Source of the DNA: Trichopria drosophilae
Taxonomy: Eukaryota; Arthropoda; Insecta; Hymenoptera; Diapriidae
Direction of reading: 5' to 3'
Assembly (NCBI GenBank): GCA_030407085.1
Contig: CM059582.1
Location: 13,373,501 to 13,437,500, forward strand
DNA: 64,000 bases
Under the pieces are notes generated by a model that had not been told where the DNA came from, did no database searches, and saw nothing but the letters and a program-made list of their open reading frames with translations. Positions 19,684 to 31,411 of this stretch are shown piece by piece. The first letter of the stretch is position 1; each line of letters begins with the position of its first letter. A program made the position numbers and the translations under genes.

Positions 19684-20135
19684 GTGACAAAGTATTTAAT
19701 GATATTGAAAAACTCGACTGAAGTACAAAAGTTGGTGTTATTTTCATATTAACGCTTCCGTCGTGAAAATGGTGCAAGCCTTTTTTTATAGAGCACGAAA
19801 TTTCCTACAAAAATGTCACGGAGACCCCTAATCTAAAGTCAATAGTTTAGCCATAAATAATGCTTAAAGTTGCATCGAAAATTTTTGAGGTTATAGATCG
19901 GTCACCGTTGACTTCTAAGATGAAATTATGTCGTTATTTGTGGCTAAACTATTGTCTTTAGACTAGGGCCCTCGCTGACTTTTTTGTAGGAAATTTTGTG
20001 CTCTACAATAAAGGTTTAGTACAATTTTGTGCTATCTAGCACCGTTTTCGTTACGGAAGCGTTAATATGAAAATAACACAAATTTTTATACTTCAATCGA
20101 GTATTTTAATATAATTATAGTATTTTTCGTCACTA
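19684..20135. mobile_element. Foldback element, arms of about 200 bp
   Basis: 19684-19870 and 19930-20135 are inverted copies, including CATATTAACGCTTCCGT, AATTTCCTACAAAAA and CAATAGTTTAGCCA, with a short centre. Ends read GTGACAAAGTA and TTTTTCGTCAC. It is nested inside the 17797-20773 element. No coding sequence. Confidence 0.75.
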
Positions 20136-20139
20136 GGCC

Positions 20140-20578
20140 GTAAAACCCGGGGCGAAGCCCCCCCGATATCAAAATAGTTCTGGCTTTTAAAGAACAGAAA
20201 AGAGAAACGGTAGACTCTAAATCCTCTTAAGGAGAAAATTTTTCAAATCGATTCAATGAAAATTAAAGACATAAACTTCTGGCAAAAATCCAATCTGTGT
20301 TTTAGGTTAGGTAGGTAGGAATACTCTTCGTTATTTTAAGGACAAAACGCGGGTGGTTAAAACGCAGAAATAAAAAACCACTAATAGCATATTCGTTAGG
20401 GTGGATTCACATGGAGTGGAAATTTCCGCGCGGAATCGCCTTTTAGTCAATAGATTCGATATTATTAGAAAATGTTTATTTTACGGATATAAGTCCGTAA
20501 AATTTTTTTTTTACGGACAAATCCGTAAAATTTGATTTTACGGACTAAAAACAGGCCGTAAAATCGAATTTTACGGCT
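20140..20578. repeat. GGGGCGAAGCCCC hairpin and TTTTACGG palindrome cluster
   Basis: A GC-rich hairpin (GGGGC-GAA-GCCCC) lies near 20151-20163. At 20468-20578, TTTTACGG or its complement CCGTAAAA occurs about seven times in alternating orientation. No coding sequence. Confidence 0.6.
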
Positions 20579-21082
20579 CTGGTACCAAAAAATACTTTAA
20601 CTATGTAGATGTTGTATACACACTTTCTTAATGCTAAAACAAAGATGGTGCAGAAGAAAAAAATGTTTATTTTAACTCCCACAATTTTTAATCGCGGTTT
20701 AATCGCGGTTTTTATTTTTCGGACCGCCCGTGCCCTAGCTTAGGGTACCTGTTACCCTAAACTTCTCTCAGTGTGTTTATTCCGCGTATTTCCATTGAAT
20801 TCCCTAACCTAACCTAAAATGATATGGATTCGTTGGAACTGTCAGGAATTGAAATTGTAATTTTTTCGTGGGAATTGCAAATTTAACTTTTCTATTCCAG
20901 TGAATTCCATCCAATACTTTCAATAAAGGAATTCAACGGAATTCAAAATTCCAATCCCTTTTTGTTTGCTGGGTCCTTAACTTAATGATGTACCTTCAAA
21001 CTTGCGAGATAACTTTTTTTATCGTTGACAATTTAGATAATTTTGTTAACATTGGTTTTTAAGAAACCACACAACAGCGGTA

Positions 21083-21337
21083 CAGTAGAACCTACGATAT
21101 CGCAAACGGTCGGTTCCAGCCTACCTACGATATCGCCAAAAGAAACCCCTTCTCCTTGTACCCCTTCTCTATATACCTCGCGCCCCTATTTCGGAGACGC
21201 GCATGCGCTTCTCTATATGTATGTGTGTACGTATGTAATGCACAGACGATGGTGGGGGAAAAAACTTTCCCTCTTTTGGCGATATAAGAGGTTCGTAATT
21301 TGCGATATCCGAGTTTGTGATATCGTAGGTTCTACTG
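21083..21337. mobile_element. pogo-like MITE, CAGTAGAACC family
   Basis: CAGTAGAACCTACGATATCG and its complement at the right end, TA at 21081-21082 and 21338-21339. The interior repeats GATATCG words. An open frame crossing it is not a gene. Confidence 0.85.
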
Positions 21338-21632
21338 TACATTATAACTATATGATAAGAAGTAATTTGAGCCTTTACCCGAATGTGTGCCACCTATACA
21401 TAAAAAATGCGACCACGTCAAACTTTAAATTTCCAAGCGAAACTCACTTTGAAAAATCAAATTTTTTAATGTACATCTACAATTTAGCTTCTAAGTACTT
21501 TTGAATCATTGTGATCTTTTCTCCTATGTTATTAAAGTATATAAAAAAATCGTTAACTTTCACACTATCTATAAAAAGTATATAGGTGATAAAAACTATG
21601 AGCATCTATTACTTACGAGAAACAATTAATAC

Positions 21633-23645
21633 CCCAACAAACGAAAAAGTATACGAAAAATCTGTGTACGATTTAATACGAAATAAGTCTTCTTTCAGTT
21701 ACGAATGCGAGTGTATACGATATTATACGCGATACATAAACGCACATAACCTCAAAGAAACGATTATTTTGAATTATCGAATGATTTAAACTCAAAACTT
21801 GAAAACAGAACATTTCTTCGAAAATTATGAAATACGAAAAACGATATAATCAATTCTTCGATTAAATTAACAGAATTTAAAGTTATTCTAAGCCGCAACA
21901 AATCAATTTTTGTAATGCGTTAAATACTGTATCGTATCCCTTGTGCAAATATATTGCTGAAAAGTACTGAAAATGTGTTCCTGAAAATCTCTAAACAATA
22001 CTGATTTAATATCGAAATTGGGACTAGTATATTCATGATATTTCAGAGATTTTCAGCAAATTGTAGTAATATTGCTGAAATGTACTGAATATTTATCTGA
22101 ATTTTACTGAAATATTTATCTGAATTTTACTGAAATATTTATCTCAATGTTACTAAAATATTTATCTGAAAAATATTAAATTGGTCTGAATTTTCCTGAA
22201 TTACACTCAATTATACTATCAAAATCACTGCACTAGAAACATTAGGAAATTTCAGCGTATTTTATCAAAATGTAGTAAGTTTTCTGAAATAAGCTGATAT
22301 TTTCCTGAATTCTATTGAAAATTCTAATATATCTTTTATTGAAAAATACTGAAAATCTCTTAATAATACTCATTTAATGTTGACATTGGAACTATTATTT
22401 TCAGGATAATGTCATTCGATAAAATGTGGCGATATTGCTGAAATTAATTAAATACCTATTTATCTAAATTTAACTAAGTATTATTCTGAGCTATTTCATT
22501 TAAAAATTCTGGAATTGTTCTGAATTTGTCTGAATTTCGAAATTAATATCGAAATTGGTATTTTAGAATATTCAGGAACTTAGTCGATTTTAATAGAATT
22601 TTGTACATTTCTTAAATTTGACTAATATTTCTGTAAATTCTAATGAAATGTTATCTGGCACAATTATTAAGAAATTGATCCGAATTCTTCATACAATTTT
22701 TATACAAAGAATTATGTATATCTTTCAATAAAATTAGTAAATTTGGTTAAAATTAACTGAGACTTTAAAAACCTTCTATAGCGCCAATTTTCATATTAAT
22801 TTAATAGCATTCAGGAAATTTAATACAATCTTAATATTTTCTAGAGAAATATTTCACATTGTTATTTAGTAAAATTTCGAGTTCATTTCAGCAAGGTACA
22901 TATATTGCTGTATTATTTTACTCGGTATAAATACCCGACTATTATTTTATACAAGTTCCAATTTCGAATATGAAATCTGTATTATTAACAGTTTTTTGGA
23001 AACATATGAGGGATAAATTTGTAATTATTAATCATTTCCTAAAAACATTATACAAAGTTTCTGAATAATACTAAAAATACATGAAATTATCTGAAAAAAT
23101 GTAATAACAAATTACTAATTGTTATAGAATATTTTTAGAGACATTTAGAAAAATTCAGTAACTTTTCAGTATTTGTGCGAAAAACGATTTGTTAAAATTT
23201 TCTGAAAATACCTGAAAGTTACAAAAAAAGAAGTTCTAAATTTGTATTGTGGCTTCTATCTAATTCAGTAAAATGTAGGTTCTTTCATTAACTTTCCAGT
23301 ATGTTTTTAACATGTCAATGTAATTTTATCAATTTTCAATAACATTTTACTGAAACTTATTCTGAATTTGTCTGAAAATATATATATCTAAACTTACATG
23401 CTGAAATGGAGTCCCAATTTCGATATTAATTCAGATTGAATTTCAGCAAAATTCAGCTTAATTGATCGTTTCAGCAAATTTCATAATTTTTTCAGCAATA
23501 TTTTTCCACAAGGGATAAGATCTAATGAATACAATTCTGATATTACAGGTCGTATAAAATAGTATAAATTCGAATAAGAATCTCGAATAATCAGAAAGAA
23601 ACAGAATGCAAAATATCGATTCCGTATACTTTTTCGTTTATTGGG
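21633..23645. mobile_element. TIR element CCCAACAAACGAAAAAG, host of a nested element
   Basis: Left CCCAACAAACGAAAAAGTAT and right-end complement CCCAATAAACGAAAAAGTAT, flanked by AC on both sides. Its own sequence (21633-21937 and 23515-23645) repeats ATACGAAAAA and TACGAT words. The rest is the nested 21938-23514 element. Confidence 0.75.
21938..23514. mobile_element. TIR element CCCTTGTG, array of CTGAAAT words
   Basis: Starts CCCTTGTGCAAATATATTGC and ends with the near-complement GCAATATTTTTCCACAAGGG, AT on either side. Almost all 1.58 kb is degenerate copies of CTGAATTTTACTGAAATATT-like words in both orientations. No coding capacity. Confidence 0.75.
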
Positions 23646-24852
23646 ACATTGACGGATTTTCTTGAAATTGATTTTGTACGTTCTTTGGGTTTTAATTACA
23701 AATTTTAAGTTAATTCTGAAAATTTTTAAATGGTGGTCAAATATTCTGAGATTATTTTTAATTAAAAAACTTGTTGAATTTTTATAAAACTCTAAATTTA
23801 AATGATTTTACGATTACTAGCGACGAATCCACATAAACTTAGTGTGTGGATAAAAATTATATAATGAAATAAATTTTTTAATTTATAACTTAATATTTAG
23901 AAAATTAGCGTAATGTTTTAATCATTTATGTACACCTGAATTTCTTCAAACGGCTCTGTTTGATTTGCCTTTCGTGCGACGTGACCTTTTCGGATCGAGT
24001 CAAAACCGATAACCGAAAACCACGGGCAGTGGATTTGGTAAATTTTAATGAAAACTGACTTTCCATTTGTAATCAGTGACCTCAAAAACCCTGACATCAA
24101 ATTTTATAAAAATCAAAGAAATTTTGTAAAAATAGTCGCCATATTTAATCCATTATTTTAAATTTGAATAATTAATATTATGTTGACGTTTAATTTTATG
24201 TACCAGCTTTTAAAAATTAGGCCATAAGCAAAAGAACTGTATTTTTTATGTAAATTAAACGTTACAAAACTAAAAACTAATTTTACGAGTAACGTAACAC
24301 GTTATGTTACAAAAAAGAAATAACATTGTGTATAAATGAGTCATTTGATCAATTCTAAAGCCAATAAAATTAATTTCATGAATGTGCCTTAAAAAAATCA
24401 ATTTTTTTCAATCTCAAAGTTTAAAAGTTGTAGAATAATGCCCATATACAAGAACGTCTCCTAGGAGGAGAAAATCTTTTGTCAAACCTTTAAACCTGTT
24501 TTTCTCAAAACCATGTTTTTCCGATCGGCCCAGGTAATACCAATTTATTTTTCTATTCAACCGATTTCGCTGAATTTTGGATATGTTATTCTATACATCT
24601 GTGGCTATTGCAGGAACTGAAATCTTTTATTTTTATTTATAATTGTTTATTCTATAGCCTCATTTCTTATTTAAAAAATGTAAATTAGGCATCTATTTGT
24701 ATCAAAAGTCCGCCATTTTAATTTTTTCCAACCAAATTGATTAATTTTAGTTCAAACCAGAATTACAAGCTTGCTGAACAATAATTACAGGTTTATCAAG
24801 CTCCACTGCATTTTTTCAGTTGGCAACGTTAGCCTTAACAGCATGCACTATA
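23646..24852. other. Intergenic DNA with one dispersed-repeat unit
   Basis: 24060-24100 has TTTGTAATCAGTGACCTCAA, a degenerate unit of the 117-bp repeat family. Nothing else recognised. Confidence 0.4.
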
Positions 24853-26539
24853 CTCTCTAAATTTCTTGGAGTGAAATTTCACTCCAGAAGAGTGAAATTT
24901 CACTCTAAAGAAGAGTGAAAAACGAGCCACTACCCTTGGAGTGAATTCTCACTCTCCGTAAGAGCGAATTTTGCACTCCAATGATAAAGTGAATTATTCA
25001 CTCACATTAAAGTGAAGTTATTACTCGAATTGGAGTGAAAGCTCACTTCCATTGGAGTGGAAGTTCACTTCACTTGGTGCGAATGAAGACTTCAATTTGG
25101 TGTGAAATGTCACTATAGTTGGAGCGAAGAGTCAGTTTAATTGGAGAGGGAAGTCACTGTTATATACTAGGAGTAAAATGTCACTTCAATTGAAGTGAAA
25201 AAACATTAAATTGGAGTGCGAGGTCATTGCCATTAAAAATAAAATTCACTTTAATTGGAGTAAAAAGTCACTCTGTAAAATTGTTAGATCCTAAGTACTA
25301 TGAATATATATATATATAGGTATATATAAAAAAGGATAAAGGATTTGGAATTGTCCCCCGCTTTAATGACTTAGATGTCTATTCGCGGGTCGGCTCTCGG
25401 GTGGAGAGGTATAGGATGGACAACACATATACATTATACATGACGGAACGGGACAACACAACACCCACCCAGAGCCAGTCCCCCCCACCCCAATATCGGT
25501 ACCACCAGCAGATTCGGCGGTCTGTGCCTTAGCGAGTACGACGCGGGGCTTATCCCATCTTTATCCGAGATAAGACCCACGACGTACCGTCCGCGGATAA
25601 GACGCTGACGGTACCGATAACTGCCGACGGGGGTCGGCAGCGGTCCCAAATTCGAACCTTCGCCCAGCAAAGTTCCCCGGTTATTCCACACTGGACATAA
25701 GCAGAGAAAATTGCACGGACGGGGATTCGAACTCGGGACCTTCGCGACGTTCAGTTCTAAGACTGACGCCTTAGCCCGCACGACCATCACGCCGACTTAT
25801 ATAGGTATATATAGTCAGAGAGCAAATCGTTACTATTTCTGCCTATTCCGTTTTGAACAATAGAAATCGTTTCCAACATACTAATAATAATAGACCTGAA
25901 AACACGTTAATATATTATATATAGCAATATATAAATAATCATTTTAAAGTAATGCAATATAAGATTAAGAATTAAAAATTTTTTTGTAAAAAGAAAACAT
26001 GAATTATAAATGTTGACTCTTAGTCACAGATTATTTACTATACTTACCGGTGGTAATTTTTGTCTGGATATCTCAAGCAATACGTTGTCCATTTTGTTTG
26101 TCAGTAAGGTTATGTGTAAATCTTTTAAATATTACACGCAGTATAGTAACAATTACATATATGTATTTATTATTTACTCTCCAAATTGGGCTAGGTTAAC
26201 CAATATTTTGAAACGATCAACGAAAAGCTTCTTTTTTTAACGATACAGAATCAAATTCTAAAAGTCGTTATCTCGTGAAAAAAAAATCTAGAGAAGAAAA
26301 TGTCAATTTCTTGAACATTACTTCGCTGAAAATAGAGGGAAATATCACTCTTTTTATAGTGATATCTCACCCTAAACTTGGAGTGAATATTCACTTTAAT
26401 TTTTGAAGTGAATTTGTTCACTCTTTCATTTATAGTGACGGACCTCACTCCTAAAGAGTGAATTATCACTCCAGTTAGAGTGAACATAAGCCTCACTCCA
26501 GAATTAGAGTGAATATTTCACTCCAGGAAATTTAGAGAG
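24853..26539. mobile_element. TIR element CTCTCTAAATTTC, array of GAGTGAAATTTCACTC palindromes
   Basis: Ends CTCTCTAAATTTC and GAAATTTAGAGAG with TA on both sides. 24870-25280 and 26330-26525 contain at least fifteen degenerate copies of GAGTGAAATTTCACTC or its half GGAGTGAA. Between them is a SINE (25329-25797) and AT-rich DNA. It is the large relative of 408-627. Confidence 0.85.
25329..25797 (-). mobile_element. tRNA-Leu-derived SINE, full length with target duplication
   Basis: A 16-bp duplication, TATATAGGTATATATA, occurs at 25313-25328 and 25798-25813. On the minus strand the element begins with a tRNA-Leu-like head: GATGGTCGTGCGGGCTAAGG matches the Leu A-box region, and GAGTTCGAATCCC is a B box. 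The body is GC-rich, unlike the surroundings, and the 3' end is TTTATCCTTTTTT, a Pol III terminator-like tail. It lies inside the 24853-26539 element, so it is younger. The 118-codon minus open frame at 25434-25790 is a by-product of its GC content. Confidence 0.85.
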
Positions 26540-28634
26540 TAGCGGGAGGTTGAAGAACGGATGTTTTGTTGAAACTAATTTCACAACTTTTTTGAATATT
26601 AAATTTTTTAAAGTCATTCCCTCATGTAATGCAATCAAAAGGTAAGCACTTTTTAATTTAATAAACATAGCATATTTGTATATGTTTCCGGTAGTAATAA
26701 AGTACTGTATACAGTTGGTAAGAAAGTAAGCTAAGGTAAGGTAAGGTAAGAAGGATTATTTTTATAAGCTTCTGGCAATTTCTTTTTATTTCATCATTCC
26801 CTCATAAAATTTTGTTAGGAGGGAATGATTCCTGTACGGGTATGATGTATTTTCTAATAAGTATAAGATATTTATGTTTGTTTCATTGGTTTCAGTACGC
26901 TAACAATCTTTAATGACGAGAATTTGAAATTTTTTATCTTTATATTTAATTCAAACTCGAAAAAGTTGGGGACCACTATAATATTTTTAGTAAACAAGAC
27001 ATTAACTAAGAATTAAGCAAAAAAATGCTATAATAAGTTGAAAAGAAATTATCAACTCGATAAAGTTCATCAACATCAGGTATGGATAGTCGAAAACGTA
27101 TGCCTCTCGGCTTTGAAATAAAAACAAAGATTTAAATCAAATAACAATTACAACATTTATGATGTGTAATTATAGAAAGCTAGCTACAATAACTGTCTAC
27201 TGAAATAATTACAAGATTATTCATTCAATTCAGTACTTACCTGTTAATATAATTAAGGAGCACCACTAGTGTGAAATTTAAAACAAAATTTATTTTTTGC
27301 TTATTTCAGTTTAATCGATACCTTTAAAAACAACAAAGCATGTAAATAATTTTTATTTTAATTCTTCATCCATTTTTTAAATTTTTGTACAATTTAGGTG
27401 TCGTTTGATCAGAGTTCACAGTACACTGACAATTCTGGTTCGATCAACCTTTTGTTTTTTATTTCAGACAGTTCAGAAGTCACTGAAGTACAAGATAGAC
27501 TGCTTTTGAAGCCTGGGGAGATTGGGAGTACCTCCGTGAATTTTCAGTGTTTGTGGGTTCAAAAAAGATATTATGTATTTTAAATATCTACTAATATCTT
27601 CCTGGTAGAAATTCTAATTATTTTTATTGGATTCAGTTAATTTCCTGGCATAAACTAAGTTGTTTGGAACTATATACAGAAAAAATGCCTACAAAATAGA
27701 TAATAACTATACGTAAATGAGCGAATTAGTATTTTGTTACAAAAATATGGTTATTATTTTTGTTTCCAGTATCTCAGTTCTTAGAAAAATTGTACCTTGC
27801 TATTAAATTAGAAGTCAATAATCAGTTTCTTGGAATACACGCTTAGAGCGCATCCAAGTATTGTGAGTTTGGTGATAAGGTCACTCCTTCCTGTCTGTTT
27901 GCAATTGATGTTTTTTGCCACGAGTGAACTGATGAAATTAGGATGCCCAATCCTGTTGTATTCAAGGCTAATTATGAAGAAAACCTATTTGTTTATGATG
28001 ATATAAATTCTGTTGAAATAATTTACAAAAATGTTAACGATGGTAATGACAATAACAGGGATGATCAGGATAATGATGATGATGCTGGTGATTATTATAC
28101 TCGTATGAATATAAAAATCTGGCAAAATATGTTTTTCCTAATAATATTTTTACATACAAAAATTCATCTAAACAGATATATAAAAACTAGACAGAAAGTA
28201 TCCTGACAACTTTTAGATTATCTAAAAAAACATTTATGTAATATTACCTAAAATTATGAACTAAAAGCTGTAAAGAACGGCGTAGATTACTTGTGTTCCG
28301 CGTTTTGAATAGTTACAAGCAGAAGAAGAATCGAAACTGGCCCTAATTAATCTAATGAAGGTATCTAAATACTACCCAAGAAATTGATACACTTTATTAC
28401 CCAAAAATTAACCAGTATACAAGTTCATAACCAAAACTGGCAATATTTAGACGAAATTTCTAGCAGGAATTCATAAAATGTTATACCATTATATGCAGCA
28501 GTTTTATTTTAAAAAAATCGTGGAGCCGCTTGAATTTTTGTACATAATCACATGCTGTTGAACAATGGAAATAATTTGTAACGAATAATAAATGGTGTAT
28601 TATAAAGGTGTTTATTCCAGTTATTAAAGTTTTT
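26540..28634. other. Intergenic DNA, no recognised gene
   Basis: A GGTAA-type run lies near 26735-26750. A plus open frame at 27943-28206 is acidic and Asp/Asn-rich but matches no family I know. Nothing else recognised. Confidence 0.35.
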
Positions 28635-30764
28635 ATTCAATGTCAACACTAGTAAGTTTTGCCTCCATTAAATACTGAATCGTCGCACACATATAATCAA
28701 CGAATCTCTAGAAGTTGCCGTAATGAAATTTTCTTTAACGAAAATAATTTGTCTACATTTAATTTCTTACCTCTTTATTATAGAACATCACGCGTGTTTA
28801 AAAAAATAACAATAGAGTTCGGGTGTTTTGAAGGAAAACGCCGTGGCTTTTTTTTTTCATGGACAATGGTACGTCGAAGTACATCAAAATTTCAATAACA
28901 GTTCACGACGGAAAATCGCATTTTACAAATGTTTTCGTGTGTGTTTTCTAATTTGCTCCGATTGTTCCGATGGAGAAACTTTCGCATCGTCGTGACTTAT
29001 AGCCCGTGGAAACGGACGGCCGCGAGTGATCGATCGAGGCCTTTTAATTGACGAAGCAGAGTGTAATTCGAATCGGACATGTGGAGGAAAATTGTTGCCC
29101 GTTTCTTTCCAACAATTCGAAAACGTTCTCATTCCCCGAAAACCTAAAACCGATCGATAACCAAAAATTTTTATCACATTTTTCTTTTACCGTATTTCAA
29201 ATTTTTAAAGTGGTTTTAAAAACTACTTCAACGAATTTCTTACTCGAGTGTTGAATTGTTTTCGAAACAACTAAAAAAACTAGATTTCATTAATTTGTTG
29301 CATTCGGAGCTTGTCGCGGCTCGTGTACCTCTACAATGCAGAGGCTAATTGACTTACAACGGAAATTCAATTAAGAGATTTGTGAGATTACATCCGACCA
29401 AAATACAAAACGTTGCAATCCCATCGATGGATTCCAGTTTCTGCAGCGTTCCTAGACTACAAGGCATTAAAGTAAATTCAGATTGGGATAGTTTTCCTCT
29501 TTTACAATATTCTTTTTTGATCCTATTGAATTCGTTATATTTTGTCTACCGATGAAATTGTTTATTTTCTTAAAAATTCATGTTTTTGTTATAAATTGTC
29601 TAGATTAACTAGATTGAAATTGTGTGGAACGGAAGATAAATTTTCTACAATGCCATGGCATACCGCACCGTCTACGATATTTTTTTACAATTTAATTGTC
29701 TCCTCTTCGCGCCACAACGCCTGCGTCGTACATAATAGTTTTCGTTTATGTCACTTTCACACTGCTCTCTTCATTATTTAGCCCGTCTTATACGGAAAGG
29801 TAAGTACACACTTAGTGGGGACAAGTTGCGCCTTTTTTTAATTATGACTGGGACTGGAGAACAGGCAGTGACATATTGAGAGGATTTTAGAACTGTGACA
29901 CTGGCAGGGAACGATGCAAAGGGATGGAGTATTATACTTTTTATACACGTCATCGAAATTCCCACGAAGTGAATTTCGCAATCTGGTAGGCCTGAGAGAA
30001 CCGCAGAAGGTTCTTGTGTACTTTTGCTTTCGAATCGTCGGAAATCGGACCATGAACGCAAGAACGTATAATTCGAGTTCACTCCGCGCAAAGAAACATT
30101 GCACTCCTCGTGACATCTCTATTACACGTAATTTCTTGCTCACGAGAAGGACCATTTAAAATTCGAAAATACGGATCTTATAGAAATCCAGATATAAGCT
30201 TATTATCTACGCACTTCCAAACCGCCGAGTCGGCGTCGACATTTTCACCGACGTTCCTTCGTTTTTTTCGTTCGATTTTTACACCTATGATATATTCAAA
30301 TTATGCAAAAAGATTGTCAAAATTCAAATCTACTTCCTTTCGTGAAGCTACGCCGTTGCATCCTACGAAACTTCCCGCGTGCCATGAGCAATGCTTTTCT
30401 TTGTTTTTACGCTGCGACTGAAAACGTTGACTCGCCTAAAGCATTCGGTTAAAGCTACGTCTTCTCAGCGTTCTTCTCCGGTACCTGGAAAATCTATTTG
30501 GAAGTTCCGTTTGCTACTTTTTGACTTTTACTTCTGGATCGGACTTCGGCAGGTAGTCGGTTCTCGTCGTCCAAGTTGAAAAGGCCACCCGAAGGTTTCG
30601 GACTTTCCCCAAAGACAAATGATTCCCTGTTAAATACCCTCTCTGAAGATCAGATCGGACTAATCTCGTGCTGGCTTCGATACCAGACACGATCTTGATT
30701 GTTCCTCGACGACTTTATGTCGTGTTCACTCGGGGATACTGTCTAAAGTCGTCGAGGTACATCG
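28635..30764 (-). other. Pde6: Inferred Pde6 3' UTR
   Basis: Follows the Pde6 stop codon on the minus strand. The segment is less AT-rich than its flanks, has short open frames on both strands and lacks recognisable transposons. Minus-strand AATAAA signals occur near 28612-28617, 28633 and 29559. The exact end is inference. Confidence 0.45.
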
Positions 30765-31411
30765 TCATATGAAATGGCAGATTTTATGTTTGTTCTTCCT
30801 TTCGGGAAGAACTTCCTTCGGCTTACCCGTATCCTCGGAATTGCTTCTCGAATAGAGGGATTTCGTGAATCTGTCCTTCATTCCCTTGCCCCAGGTCCGT
30901 CCTCCCTTCTTGAACGATGCGAATCTACCGATGACTGATTTAGGCCCTTCCTGGAGTCCCGGCATCTCATTCCTCTCTTGTGCGCAATTAAGGGTCGTTA
31001 CCGAGAACTCGATGTCCTTGGGTTCAGAATCCACAAACTTCTCCACTGGTTTCTCGATGGTATCCCGATCGATCCAAGTTAGACCCATATCGACTTTCTC
31101 CGCCAAATCCTGCCATTGTCGTCGATTTGCCATGGTTCCTTCGTACAGAGGTTCGAACCATGGAAAAGTTTCTGACAACAGCTTGTACAGAGGCAAACAA
31201 ATGACATCGATGAAACCGACTTGCATTTGCGGAAGTTCATCGCGGCGTTCGCGATCCATCATTGCTACTGGTTGCTGATTCAGTTGCAATCGTTCTAAAT
31301 CACCTTGATCGAAGAACTCGTCTGCGACGAGCTTTGCCACGCGATGTTGAACTTCCCAGGGCTTCGCTATTGCGCTTACGTCACATGCCGTCATCATCAT
31401 ACCACAGAGCA
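30765..31411 (-). CDS. Pde6: Pde6 exon 9, end of catalytic domain and CAAX tail
   Basis: Encodes [16 protein letters not shown], the [14 protein letters not shown] clamp segment and a basic tail of about 120 residues ending ICHFI before TGA. The last residue, Ile, would favour geranylgeranylation, by the general CAAX rule. Confidence 0.96.

Larger units (their letters stand above)
17797..20773. mobile_element. Long-TIR element, CACTGAGAGAAGTTTAGGG
   Basis: Arms of roughly 175 bp (17797-17970 and about 20600-20773) align as inverted repeats with about 85-90 percent identity by eye, from CACTGAGAGAAGTTTAGGGT inward to a GAAAGTGT-TATACAAC block. TG flanks both sides. The interior lacks a transposase and holds a minisatellite, a foldback element and a palindrome cluster. 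Confidence 0.8.
17660..20973. mobile_element. Outer TIR element, CCCAGTAAACG / CCCAGCAAACA ends
   Basis: Left CCCAGTAAACGAAAAGGGAT and the right end (complement CCCAGCAAACAAAAAGGGAT) pair with two mismatches and are flanked by TC on both sides. The element's own DNA (17660-17796 and 20774-20973) is rich in GGAATTC words. A second, larger element occupies the middle. Confidence 0.75.

Noticed and set aside
21043..21504. 153-codon plus-strand open frame
   Set aside because: It reads straight through the CAGTAGAACC MITE including both ends; no domain.
25434..25790. 118-codon minus-strand open frame, Gly/Pro/Arg-rich
   Set aside because: It lies wholly within the GC-rich tRNA-derived SINE and overlaps its promoter head; no protein family resemblance.
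27943..28206. Acidic 87-codon plus-strand open frame
   Set aside because: Low-complexity Asp/Asn run, no family match and no supporting neighbours.
28659..30579. Many overlapping open frames on both strands
   Set aside because: None has a recognisable domain or splice structure. The simplest explanation is the less AT-rich 3' UTR of Pde6.
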